A stretch of DNA of 42,957 nt from Micavibrio sp. GTDB lineage: Bacteria; Pseudomonadota; Alphaproteobacteria; Micavibrionales; Micavibrionaceae. Positions 35,454 to 42,957 of the stretch are shown here, piece by piece. Position numbers and translations under genes: made by a program. The DNA lies in NCBI GenBank assembly GCA_019634145.1, contig JAHQVU010000048.1:1-42957 (forward strand). The letters are read 5' to 3'. Below the pieces are notes generated by a model that was not told the origin of the DNA, did not search any database, and saw only the letters and a list, made by a program, of their open reading frames with translations. How positions within the stretch are numbered: the stretch's first letter is position 1; each line of letters begins with the position of its first letter.

Positions 35454-36924
35454 GCATAGCGTTACTGACCGTTTTGACAAACGGCTTAAGAAGATATTGC
35501 ATGACGGTTTTTTCACCTGTCAAAATATCGGCTGTTGCAACCATACCGATTGTAATCGGAAGGACCTCGCCTTTTCTCTTTAGCTCACTTTCATAGGTTC
35601 TGAGGCGTACGCGATAGAAGCTGTTGCCTTCTTCATCTTCGACCGTATCGGCTGAAATATCGATCAGCTCGCCTTCAAGGCCGCCATAGATTGAAAAATC
35701 ATAGGCGCTGATCTTTATTACAGCCTGTTGGCCGGGGAAAATAAAGGCGCGATCGGAAGGGCGAACTTTTGCCTCTACGATAAGCTGGTCGTCTTTAGGA
35801 ACGATTTTGATCAAATCCTCACCCGGGCGCACAACGCCGCCGACGGTGTTGATGGTGATGTCCTGAATCGTCCCATCAACAGGGGATTTTAGCTCTGTCC
35901 GGCCTTCACGGGCGCGTAGGGCGTTCAAGCGCTCTTTAATCTCGTTCATCTCGATGAGTTTGGTTGAGAGCTCGGCCTGTGCCTGTGCTTTGGCGCTGGA
36001 TTGTACCTCGTTCAGGCGTGCTTTGGCTTCTTGTATTGAGGATTTTACACGCGGTAGGGACGAGGTATAGCTGTTAAGTTCGGCACTTTTTTCTTTGATC
36101 GAGCGCTCTAGTTGTAGTAATTCGAGCCTGGGTGCAGATCCACGCTCGACCAGCGGACGGATCATCGATGCTTCTTGCCTTTGCAGGGCGATTACGCCGC
36201 GTGTGTCGGAAATGCGGGTATTGAGCTCGCGCACTTCTTGCTCTCTCTGGCTAAGTTGTTGATCAAGAACATTAATCTGTCCTTGAATGGATTGTTGGTT
36301 TGCACGAAAAGCATTCATTTCTTCGGTGACGGATGAGGGCGCACCTTTGATGACTTCTTCGGGGAATTCGACTGTGCTTTTCCCTTCCGCCTCGGCTTGT
36401 AGGCGGGTGATTGAGGCCATCAAACCCCAGTAGCGGGCGCGGTTTGCGCCGAGGTCGGAGGAGGCTTCGGTCGCGTTCAGACGCACCAGCACTTGTCCGG
36501 CCTTCACTTCATCGCCTTCACGGACTAAGAATTCTTCAACTGTTCCGGCGTCAAGGCTTTGTAGGGCTTGTACTTCAGAAGAGGGGATGATTTTTCCCTC
36601 GCCGCGTGTGACTTCATCGAGTTTTGCGAAGTTTGCCCATACGATGAAAATCACAATGAACGAGGCGATCGCCATCAGGAGGAAATGCTGGGACAGCTTC
36701 ATTTCATCATCAACGTCGAATTTGGAAAGGGCATGAGCATGAATGCGGCCTACTTGTTCTTTTGCCCAGTTTTCCTGCACCTTGTTCCATTCTTCGGTGT
36801 CGTTGATGGTTTTATTTTTATCTTTATTATTGGTTTCTTCGGCAGTTTTTTTGCGGCGCTCGGCCAGCTCCTCGGGCGTGACTTTTTCAGTCGCTATTTT
36901 GCCGATTTTTTCTTTTTTACTCAT
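35443..36924 (-). CDS. HlyD/LapC-type membrane fusion protein of a type I secretion system
   Basis: The 493-residue protein is the periplasmic adaptor linking the ABC exporter to TolC. It has a charged cytosolic N-terminus of about 78 residues, one transmembrane helix (HFLLMAIASFIVIFIVWANF, about 80-99), a first lipoyl half (GKIIPSSEVQALQSLDAGTV), a long coiled-coil hairpin (about 165-335), the second lipoyl half (LKSPVDGTIQDI) and a beta-barrel end. The family signature lies near the C-terminus (PITIGMVATADILTGEKTVMQYLL region). The ATG is 3 bases from the ABC gene stop, so they are coupled. Its stop overlaps the start of the decayed chemoreceptor. Confidence 0.93.
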   Translation of the reverse strand: MSKKEKIGKIATEKVTPEELAERRKKTAEETNNKDKNKTINDTEEWNKVQENWAKEQVGRIHAHALSKFDVDDEMKLSQHFLLMAIASFIVIFIVWANFAKLDEVTRGEGKIIPSSEVQALQSLDAGTVEEFLVREGDEVKAGQVLVRLNATEASSDLGANRARYWGLMASITRLQAEAEGKSTVEFPEEVIKGAPSSVTEEMNAFRANQQSIQGQINVLDQQLSQREQEVRELNTRISDTRGVIALQRQEASMIRPLVERGSAPRLELLQLERSIKEKSAELNSYTSSLPRVKSSIQEAKARLNEVQSSAKAQAQAELSTKLIEMNEIKERLNALRAREGRTELKSPVDGTIQDITINTVGGVVRPGEDLIKIVPKDDQLIVEAKVRPSDRAFIFPGQQAVIKISAYDFSIYGGLEGELIDISADTVEDEEGNSFYRVRLRTYESELKRKGEVLPITIGMVATADILTGEKTVMQYLLKPFVKTVSNAMHER

Positions 36925-36927
36925 GGC

Positions 36928-39234
36928 TTAAACTTCCGTATTTTCTGCGGCTGTACCAAATTCGCGGGCTTGTAGCTTGCGGATGACTTCATCTTTCGGC
37001 CCATAGGCGATAAGGCGGCCACGATCAATGAGGATCAATTTATCAACAAGGCTCAGCATTGCGCCTTTGTGCGTGATGAGAATGGTCGTCTTATTCTCGC
37101 ACAATGTGTCCAGACGCTTCTTCAGGCGGTTTTCTGAGGCCGGGTCCATCGATGCGGTCGGCTCGTCCAAAACTAGAATTGGGGGATCATAGAGCAGGGC
37201 GCGGGCAATCGCCACAGCTTGACGCTGACCGCCGGAGAGATTTTCGCCGCGCTCACCGACTTGTGTGTCAAGACCGGCAGATGAATCGCGCAGGAATTCC
37301 ATCACGCCAGAAAGCTCAGCGGCTTTGACGACAGCGCGGTCAGGCGCGGTTTCGTGCCCCATTGTGATATTATCGCGTACCGAGCCGAAGAAGAGCTGCG
37401 GGCTTTGTTGGACAGCGCCGATATTGCGGCGTAGGTCACCGGGGTCGATCTGGCGAACGTCCGTGCCGTCAATTTGGACAGAGCCTGATGTCGGCTCGTA
37501 AAGGTTGATGAGTAAGCGCTCAAGGGTGGTTTTCCCTGAACCGACTGCGCCAATGACGCCGACTTTTTCACCGGGCTCGATTGTGAAATTCAGGCCATTG
37601 ACGGCTGGCGTTTGCTGGCCGGGATAGTTAAAGACCACCTCGCGGAATTCAACGCGACCTGTGACGTGTTGTTGTGTGATGAAATGCTTACCCTTTGGGC
37701 GCTCGACATTTTTCTTCATCAAATCATCAAGCTGGGCAAGGGCTTCGCGGGATTGGCTGAGGCGGGTCATTAGGCCTGCTACTTGCGCGAGTGGGCCCAT
37801 GGCCCGCCCTGAGAGGATAACGGATGCGATCAAGCCCCCCATGGTCAGCTCACCTGCGATAATCAAATGTACGCCGACCACTACGATAACGGCGCTGACT
37901 AATTGCTGGATGAACATCGCCCAGTTTGAGGCAAAAGATGCGATCTGGCGCGATTTTACGGATGTTTTGGAGGCTTTTTCGGTCAGCTCTTCCCATCGGC
38001 GCTGTGTGTGGCCTTCGGCGGCTTGAACCTTTACGGTTTCGAGGCCGATGATGGTCTCGAAGAGAAGGGCGTTTTTCAGTGCGCTCTCGTTTAGGGATTG
38101 CTTGATAACCTTGCGCAATGGGCCCTGCAACAAGAAGCCCATGCCCACGATAAGTGGGATTGCAGCAATTGGCACAAATGCGAGTGGTCCTGCCAATATG
38201 GCGATAAACAGGATGTAGAGTAGTACGAACGGCAGGTCGATGAGAGCGACCATCGTGGCCGAGGTGAAGAAATCACGCAGTGTTTCGAATTCTTTCATGT
38301 TCGAGGCTAGCACGCCTGCACTTGGCGGACGATCGGTCATTGTCATGCCGAGGATTTGCTCGAAGAGCTGCGCCGATATAGCGATATCGGCTTTTTTTCC
38401 TGCATAATCAAGGAAGTGTGCGCGTAAATTTCGCAGCATAAAGTCGAAGAAATAAACAACCAAGATGCCGCCGAACAGCACCCAAAGCGTATCGAGTGCG
38501 GCTTCGCCGTTGGGCACAACCCGGTCATAGACGTTCATGATAAATATCGAGCCTGCAACGCCGAATAAATTGACGATGATGGCGGCAACCACGACTTCGG
38601 AGTAGAGCGTTTTATTCTTCCAGAATTGTGCCCAGAACCAATTGCGGCCTGTATCGATTTCGGCAGGGCCGGCGCGGTCATCACTGCGCGCGATGGGGCG
38701 CAGGAAGAAGGCATACCCGGCATAAATTTTTTCAAATTCTTCGCGGGGCAGCCGGATTTTTTCGTCCGGCGTTTCGGGGAATTGAACGATAAAGAAAGCG
38801 TTTTCTTTTTCATTTTCAACGGCCCAGACGATGCAGGATTGTGTTTCGTTGAGGGCGGCTATGCACGGCAAGTTGGGCGCGATGATGAGTGATTCAACGT
38901 TGCGCTCGGTTAAGCTGGCGGTCAAATCGGCGCGCTCTGCCGCGCGGATGAATAGGGATGGTGTTATGCCATCTTTGGGGATAGGTAGACCAGCGGTGAG
39001 GGCATCGGTGCTGGTGCGGCGACCATAATATCCGGCCAGTTGGCAAAGGCTCGCGACCAATGGCATTTTGATCGAAAGGCGGTCGGCTTGCAGTGGCCAT
39101 CCGTCAACATGATCTTCTGCTGGAAGGTTTTGCGCGGTTGCGGCAGCGGATTGATCAACGCCCGCTACGGCTTGTTTTGTATTTGGATTTTTTGCGCCAG
39201 AGGGGGGCGGTGTGTCCGATTTCTTTTTGCTCAC
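36928..39234 (-). CDS. Type I secretion ABC exporter (permease/ATPase, LapB-like with C39-like domain)
   Basis: The 768-residue protein fuses an N-terminal C39-peptidase-like domain (about 50-180), a transmembrane domain (about 210-470) and an ATPase domain (about 525-755). The peptidase-like domain reads LVASLCQLAGYYGRR; the catalytic Asp/Gln-Cys-Gly of true C39 peptidases is missing, so it should dock substrate, not cleave it, as in LapB-type exporters. ATPase marks are GAVGSGKTT (about 561), LSGGQRQA (about 665) and ILVLDEPTASMDP. The start is GTG at 39234 with AAAGG about 11 bases ahead. It is followed at 3 bases by the HlyD gene. Substrate is most likely the RTX adhesin at the window edge. 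Confidence 0.94.
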   Translation of the reverse strand: MSKKKSDTPPPSGAKNPNTKQAVAGVDQSAAATAQNLPAEDHVDGWPLQADRLSIKMPLVASLCQLAGYYGRRTSTDALTAGLPIPKDGITPSLFIRAAERADLTASLTERNVESLIIAPNLPCIAALNETQSCIVWAVENEKENAFFIVQFPETPDEKIRLPREEFEKIYAGYAFFLRPIARSDDRAGPAEIDTGRNWFWAQFWKNKTLYSEVVVAAIIVNLFGVAGSIFIMNVYDRVVPNGEAALDTLWVLFGGILVVYFFDFMLRNLRAHFLDYAGKKADIAISAQLFEQILGMTMTDRPPSAGVLASNMKEFETLRDFFTSATMVALIDLPFVLLYILFIAILAGPLAFVPIAAIPLIVGMGFLLQGPLRKVIKQSLNESALKNALLFETIIGLETVKVQAAEGHTQRRWEELTEKASKTSVKSRQIASFASNWAMFIQQLVSAVIVVVGVHLIIAGELTMGGLIASVILSGRAMGPLAQVAGLMTRLSQSREALAQLDDLMKKNVERPKGKHFITQQHVTGRVEFREVVFNYPGQQTPAVNGLNFTIEPGEKVGVIGAVGSGKTTLERLLINLYEPTSGSVQIDGTDVRQIDPGDLRRNIGAVQQSPQLFFGSVRDNITMGHETAPDRAVVKAAELSGVMEFLRDSSAGLDTQVGERGENLSGGQRQAVAIARALLYDPPILVLDEPTASMDPASENRLKKRLDTLCENKTTILITHKGAMLSLVDKLILIDRGRLIAYGPKDEVIRKLQAREFGTAAENTEV

Positions 39235-39289
39235 CGTAAATTCGACCTTTCAATTCTCTCAAATCACCATGAAGAGGGGGATCGAGGAT

Positions 39290-39315
39290 AGAAAAGCCCG
39301 GGAATTAACGGGCTT
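39290..39315 (-). terminator. Possible attenuator hairpin overlapping the tolC stop
   Basis: Read on the minus strand, AAGCCCG (39315-39309), an 8-base loop containing the tolC TAA, and CGGGCTT (39300-39294) form a perfect 7-pair stem. The 3' arm plus the next bases gives TTTTC. It could lower transcription of the exporter genes relative to tolC. Confidence 0.5.
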
Positions 39316-40714
39316 CCATCTTCTCGTCTGTAGACCAGAGCTCATCAGAGGCAATTTTGCTCTCTCTAGGATACTCGAGTTCTAGGGCAGGAAGCAAGGA
39401 ACCTTTCAGTGCTAAAAGACGATAAACAGCAAAGATTTCAAGAAACTCTGCGTTAATCGTGTTGGAGCGTGAAACGAATAGCTCATTTTGTGCATCGAGA
39501 ACGTCGAGAAGTGTACGACGATCAAGGCTGAACTGGTCTTTATAGGCTTTTACCACTTCGGTGTTTGCATCAGCTTGCGCTGCAAATTCGCGTGCACGCT
39601 CGCCTGCTGAAATCATGGATGCCCAAGTCTGGCGTACATCGTTTTCAACGCTGCGGGATACATCGGCGCGGGATTCTTTTGCTTGCTGGTGACGGTGAAT
39701 AAACTCGCGCGCGCGGGCCATGTCGGCGCCACCGCGGTATAGGTTCCAGTTCATCACAACAAGTGCAGATGCGCTTTTATCAACATCATGCACGCCGTTC
39801 AAATCTTTACCTGTACGGCCATTAACCTGAAAATCAACTTGCGGATACATTGTTGATTTTGTTTGCTGTGCTTCTGCATAGGCCACTTCGATATCGGCTT
39901 CATGGATATCCAAAGTCGGCGAGTAAGCCAGCGTTTTTTCAACTTCCGCATTTACATCGGCAGATAGAGAATCAAAAGGGATAACTGGCATAGACAATTG
40001 GCCCGGCTCATCACCTGTTTCACGGCGATATTGAGATTCTGCAACGCGGAGGGCTTGGCGTGTGTTGGATTCTGTTGCTTTCGCAGCAGCCAGACGGGCT
40101 TTCGCTTGCTCGCTGTCGGCTTGTGTAGAACGGCCACCGGTTACGCCTTGCGCGATTTGGTCTAGAATAGAGATGTGATCTTCAACGTTGAGGCGGGCAA
40201 TCACCAGCAATTGACGCTGACGAAGCACTTCTAGATAAGCCTCAATTATAGAAAGGCCAACGAGTTCGGCAGTTTCGCGCACGCGGTTGGCGGCAGAGGC
40301 GATGCGGGCTTGTTGACGGGCAACTTCATACTTGGTTTCAAAACCATCGAAGAGCATCTGTGTGAGTGTCAAGCTTGCATCATAGCGCCATAGATTTTCA
40401 GTATCGCTGCCAAGGCCTGAACGTGTGGCTGGGTCATCGCTGTGTTCAAAGCCTGCATCTGTACGCATATCGATGGAAGGCAGGTAAAGGGCTTTACCTT
40501 GCTCTAATTCTTCATCGGTTGCGCGGCGGCTGGCGGCGACAACGCCATATTCCGGGTTTGTGGCCAGGCCTGTTGCAACGGCTTCTTTCATTGAAATGCT
40601 CAATGATTCATGAAGTCTTTCGTCTTGGGCTTGGGCTGTCATAGCGCCTGCTCCGATGAGGGCCAGCGTTGAAACTGTTAATGCCAGCTTGCGGAATGAT
40701 TTATTTGTGTTCAC
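39305..40714 (-). CDS. TolC-family outer membrane channel of the type I secretion system
   Basis: The 469-residue protein has a signal peptide with cleavage near AQAQ (about residue 30). Two tandem coiled-coil repeats typical of TolC follow, with SISMKEAVATGLATNPEYG opening the first and SPTLDIHEADIEVAYAEAQ opening the second. LFDGFETKYEVARQQARI and SLDRRTLLDVLDAQNELF are family landmarks of type I secretion outer-membrane proteins. It forms the trimeric tunnel across the outer membrane. The start is GTG at 40714 with AAGGAT 8 bases ahead. It lies between the adhesin and exporter genes on the same strand. A terminator separates it from the adhesin, so it probably has its own promoter in the A+T-rich 40715-40900 region. 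Confidence 0.93.
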   Translation of the reverse strand: MNTNKSFRKLALTVSTLALIGAGAMTAQAQDERLHESLSISMKEAVATGLATNPEYGVVAASRRATDEELEQGKALYLPSIDMRTDAGFEHSDDPATRSGLGSDTENLWRYDASLTLTQMLFDGFETKYEVARQQARIASAANRVRETAELVGLSIIEAYLEVLRQRQLLVIARLNVEDHISILDQIAQGVTGGRSTQADSEQAKARLAAAKATESNTRQALRVAESQYRRETGDEPGQLSMPVIPFDSLSADVNAEVEKTLAYSPTLDIHEADIEVAYAEAQQTKSTMYPQVDFQVNGRTGKDLNGVHDVDKSASALVVMNWNLYRGGADMARAREFIHRHQQAKESRADVSRSVENDVRQTWASMISAGERAREFAAQADANTEVVKAYKDQFSLDRRTLLDVLDAQNELFVSRSNTINAEFLEIFAVYRLLALKGSLLPALELEYPRESKIASDELWSTDEKMEAR

Positions 40715-40904
40715 GGGTGAAAATCCTTTTTTAATAACTCACAACTCTAATACTTATGTGTCCGTCATATTATCTGTATATAGACTTAATAATCCAAGAT
40801 ATACGTTTCTTGTTATGCCTTTTTTTGATTCGGGATGCAAGGTCTTTGCATAACTTTTTTATAATAATTTTAAGCCAGTAACTTATATATCACTTGCATC
40901 GATT

Positions 40905-40938
40905 CATTAAAACAGCCCCACTTTAAAAGTGAGGCTGT
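40905..40938 (-). terminator. Rho-independent terminator after the adhesin gene
   Basis: On the minus strand ACAGCC-T-CACTT and AGTG-G-GGCTGT pair to form a stem of about 10 base pairs with a small internal mismatch, followed by TTTTAAT. It lies just after the stop of the adhesin at 40960. Confidence 0.8.
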
Positions 40939-40959
40939 CTTATAATTTATAGCTCTACC

Positions 40960-42957
40960 TTAGAGGACTTTTTCACCGTTATTGGTGATGTCTTCGATAT
41001 CGAGACCTGTTACGTGCCGAAGAATAGCAATTTCAACTGCACTTGAGCTTGTACCTGCGCCATCAGCATCAACAGAAATATGGGTGTTGCCATCTTTCTC
41101 TGTTGCGAATACGAAGTCGTCAATGCTGTCTTGAAGAGCGTCATAGCCATCAAGCAGAGCTGATACATCGATGTGCTCATAATACTTGTTAAAGTCACCG
41201 ATTGTATCTACGCCATCTGTTGTTTCCTTGAATACAAATGTGTCTCTGCCGCTACCACCATATAGAAGGTCATCGCCAGCGCCGCCATAGATTACATCTT
41301 TGCCTTGTAGGCCATAGATCTTGTCTGCGCCGTCTGTGCCGATCAATACATCGTTATAGCATGTACCAACAATACATTTACCTTCTGGAGGGAGAAGCTC
41401 ACACTCAGTTTCCAGTGTCAAAACAGCTGTGTCCAGATCACCGTCGAAGTCCTTATAGGTATATTCAAACTGATCTTTGGTTTCACAAATGCCTTCCGGT
41501 GTTGTGTATTCAACATTGTTGAGGAGGAAGGATGTTTCGTTCAGGTGCGAGTTATGCACTGAGGTAATATCAATCTGATCGAACAATTTACCACCGAAGT
41601 CCGCTGCGTCGAATTCAACTACGATCTTGCCGTCTGTGATGACTGTAGCTCCGATGTTAAACTCGTAATTCTGCTGCGAACCATCTGAGAAGTGCAAAAT
41701 GAAATCCAGGCCTTTGTTATAGTCATTGGGGCCAATATCAGCGATTGTGAATTTTACTGTTTGTGCGTCCTCTTTAAAGTCGACATCCAGTTTTTCACCA
41801 TAAGGATAGACCTTATCGCTACCGCCTTCGATACCAATGCCTGAACCGTCCTGGCTATACCATGTCAGATCGTTATTGGTGCTGTTTGTACCTTTAATAA
41901 CAAAGCCGTTTTTATCCAGCGTTTTGCTCCAACCTGCAACATCGTGCGCATTCGGGTCCAGGGTATATGTCTTAGACCCTGCTGTCGCGTTCACGATTGC
42001 CGCATCCAGAACATAATTGTATGAACCGTCTGCTTTTAAGGTCAGTGTACCGAAGTCACCTTTTATCGCTGCTTCGCCAGTTGTCGGGACATCCACAGAG
42101 TTTCCGCCGAACGTTACTTTTGTAACCTTGTTTGGAATATCCATTGAATCTTCGTCATTGGATGTTACATCACCGCTGTGTGATTTATCGCCTTTATCGA
42201 ACTTGGCGTAATCATCATTGGCAACCGGCCCGTCATCTTTTACATCAACGGTGATTGTGCCTGTCGCAGAGTCATCATCGCTATCCAAAACGCTCACGCC
42301 GAATTTCAGAGTGATAATGTCGTCAGGATTGCTTGCATCTGCATGATCAAGCACACCAACCAGAGTAAAGTCATATTGGCCTGTTGTCTTGTTCAGGTCG
42401 AGGCGGAAGATTTCCGCGCCGTTTGCTGTTCCGACATATGAGTTTCCAACAATAGATAATACAACTGGAACACCATGTGATGTCAGGGCATTGTTCTTGG
42501 CGCCTTCAAATGTGACGCTGGATGGGCTTGTTACGTTGAATGTTCCGGGGCCATCACCAAAGAAGTTCGCTGTCACAACGCCGCTGTCGGTATCAACCGG
42601 AGCCATATCGGTTTCATCTGTCACCAATTTCTCGGTTTTGATGATGATTGGCGTATCGTCTGTCATGTCCTTGCCGCAAAGCTCGAGAACAGCGTTTGAC
42701 TGGTCACCGTCACCGTCTTGCAGAACATAGCCGAACTCATCCATAATGCAGTCAGCCACAGGCTGGATCTGAACATCGAAGATGAGGTCGTTATAGTCTT
42801 GATCGCTGACTTTTTTCGGCAGGTCTTCGAAACCGATGCGAAGTGTTGTTGGGTCGGTTTCATCTGCAAGACCTGAAACGATGCGCACTGTGCTATCGCC
42901 GTTAAGGGCTGTGCTTTCGCCGCGTGTTGTTGTGTGATAGATCGGACCGTTAATGAC
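40960..42957 (-). CDS. Large RTX/VCBS-type adhesin, C-terminal part (N-terminus outside window)
   Basis: The frame runs without a stop through the right edge; at least 665 residues are visible. In order it has a DUF4114-like segment (RIGFEDLP...DQDYNDLIFDV), a T1SS-143/VCBS-like repeat ending in SATGTITVDVKDDGPVANDD, a further VCBS-like stretch, a beta-sandwich-like domain (GSGIGIEGGSDKVYPYGEKL region), a partial second repeat with DFDGDLDTAVLTL, three to four RTX nonapeptides (GGAGDDLLYGGSGRDTF) and a type I secretion C-terminal signal domain rich in Asp. It is surely exported by the neighbouring type I system and binds calcium. No ATG is close, so the start is far upstream. Six cysteines are unusual for this class. 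Confidence 0.9.
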   Translation of the reverse strand, partial: VINGPIYHTTTRGESTALNGDSTVRIVSGLADETDPTTLRIGFEDLPKKVSDQDYNDLIFDVQIQPVADCIMDEFGYVLQDGDGDQSNAVLELCGKDMTDDTPIIIKTEKLVTDETDMAPVDTDSGVVTANFFGDGPGTFNVTSPSSVTFEGAKNNALTSHGVPVVLSIVGNSYVGTANGAEIFRLDLNKTTGQYDFTLVGVLDHADASNPDDIITLKFGVSVLDSDDDSATGTITVDVKDDGPVANDDYAKFDKGDKSHSGDVTSNDEDSMDIPNKVTKVTFGGNSVDVPTTGEAAIKGDFGTLTLKADGSYNYVLDAAIVNATAGSKTYTLDPNAHDVAGWSKTLDKNGFVIKGTNSTNNDLTWYSQDGSGIGIEGGSDKVYPYGEKLDVDFKEDAQTVKFTIADIGPNDYNKGLDFILHFSDGSQQNYEFNIGATVITDGKIVVEFDAADFGGKLFDQIDITSVHNSHLNETSFLLNNVEYTTPEGICETKDQFEYTYKDFDGDLDTAVLTLETECELLPPEGKCIVGTCYNDVLIGTDGADKIYGLQGKDVIYGGAGDDLLYGGSGRDTFVFKETTDGVDTIGDFNKYYEHIDVSALLDGYDALQDSIDDFVFATEKDGNTHISVDADGAGTSSSAVEIAILRHVTGLDIEDITNNGEKVL

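Noticed and set aside
41225-41330. Short tandem repeats that could suggest a repeat array or CRISPR
   Set aside because: They encode the RTX nonapeptides of the adhesin and have no conserved repeat/spacer structure.

Overview
The window looks like a chromosomal segment of a free-living, probably motile or surface-associated alphaproteobacterium of moderate G+C content. The evidence is the gene neighbourhoods: rpsT next to dnaA; ahcY, purU and a DivL-like tyrosine 'kinase' close together; and the tsaE-murU-addB-addA-trxA run. A glucosylglycerol-phosphate synthase/phosphatase fusion suggests a marine or salt-exposed habitat. The lineage cannot be fixed from the sequence; an affiliation near Micavibrio-like or Rhodospirillales-like groups is only a guess.

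Layout. 1-2.2 kb: the 3' end of rpsT, a 0.5 kb leader region with several small symmetric elements, and dnaA. 2.2-7.5 kb: a family glycosyltransferase followed by a tight bioBFDA biotin operon. 7.6-10.4 kb: dnaN, a D-2-hydroxyacid dehydrogenase and a small orphan gene. 10.4-15.4 kb (minus strand): the osmolyte enzyme GgpPS, which appears to lack any ATG/GTG/TTG start, then a DUF4105 protein paired with a DUF3015 protein. 15.5-22.6 kb: ahcY, a palindromic interspersed repeat, purU, a MuiA-like envelope protein, divL and a convergent small secreted protein. 22.7-30.7 kb: tsaE, murU, addB, addA and trxA; the amgK gene that usually sits between tsaE and murU in this neighbourhood is not there. 30.7-33.9 kb (minus): thrS, infC (AUC start) and ogt. 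33.9-43 kb (minus): a decayed chemoreceptor gene and a complete type I secretion operon (HlyD, LapB-type ABC exporter, TolC) headed by a large RTX adhesin that runs off the right edge.

Most of the content is housekeeping. Items most worth a second look are: the non-AUG start of ggpPS next to an equally non-AUG infC; the paired cysteines bracketing repeat modules of the RTX adhesin; the chemoreceptor with two independent lesions; ThrRS lacking one editing-site histidine; the DUF4105/DUF3015 pair; the near-leaderless divL; and a CtrA-like box upstream of an orphan gene. I saw no CRISPR array, tRNA, rRNA, transposase or phage gene.
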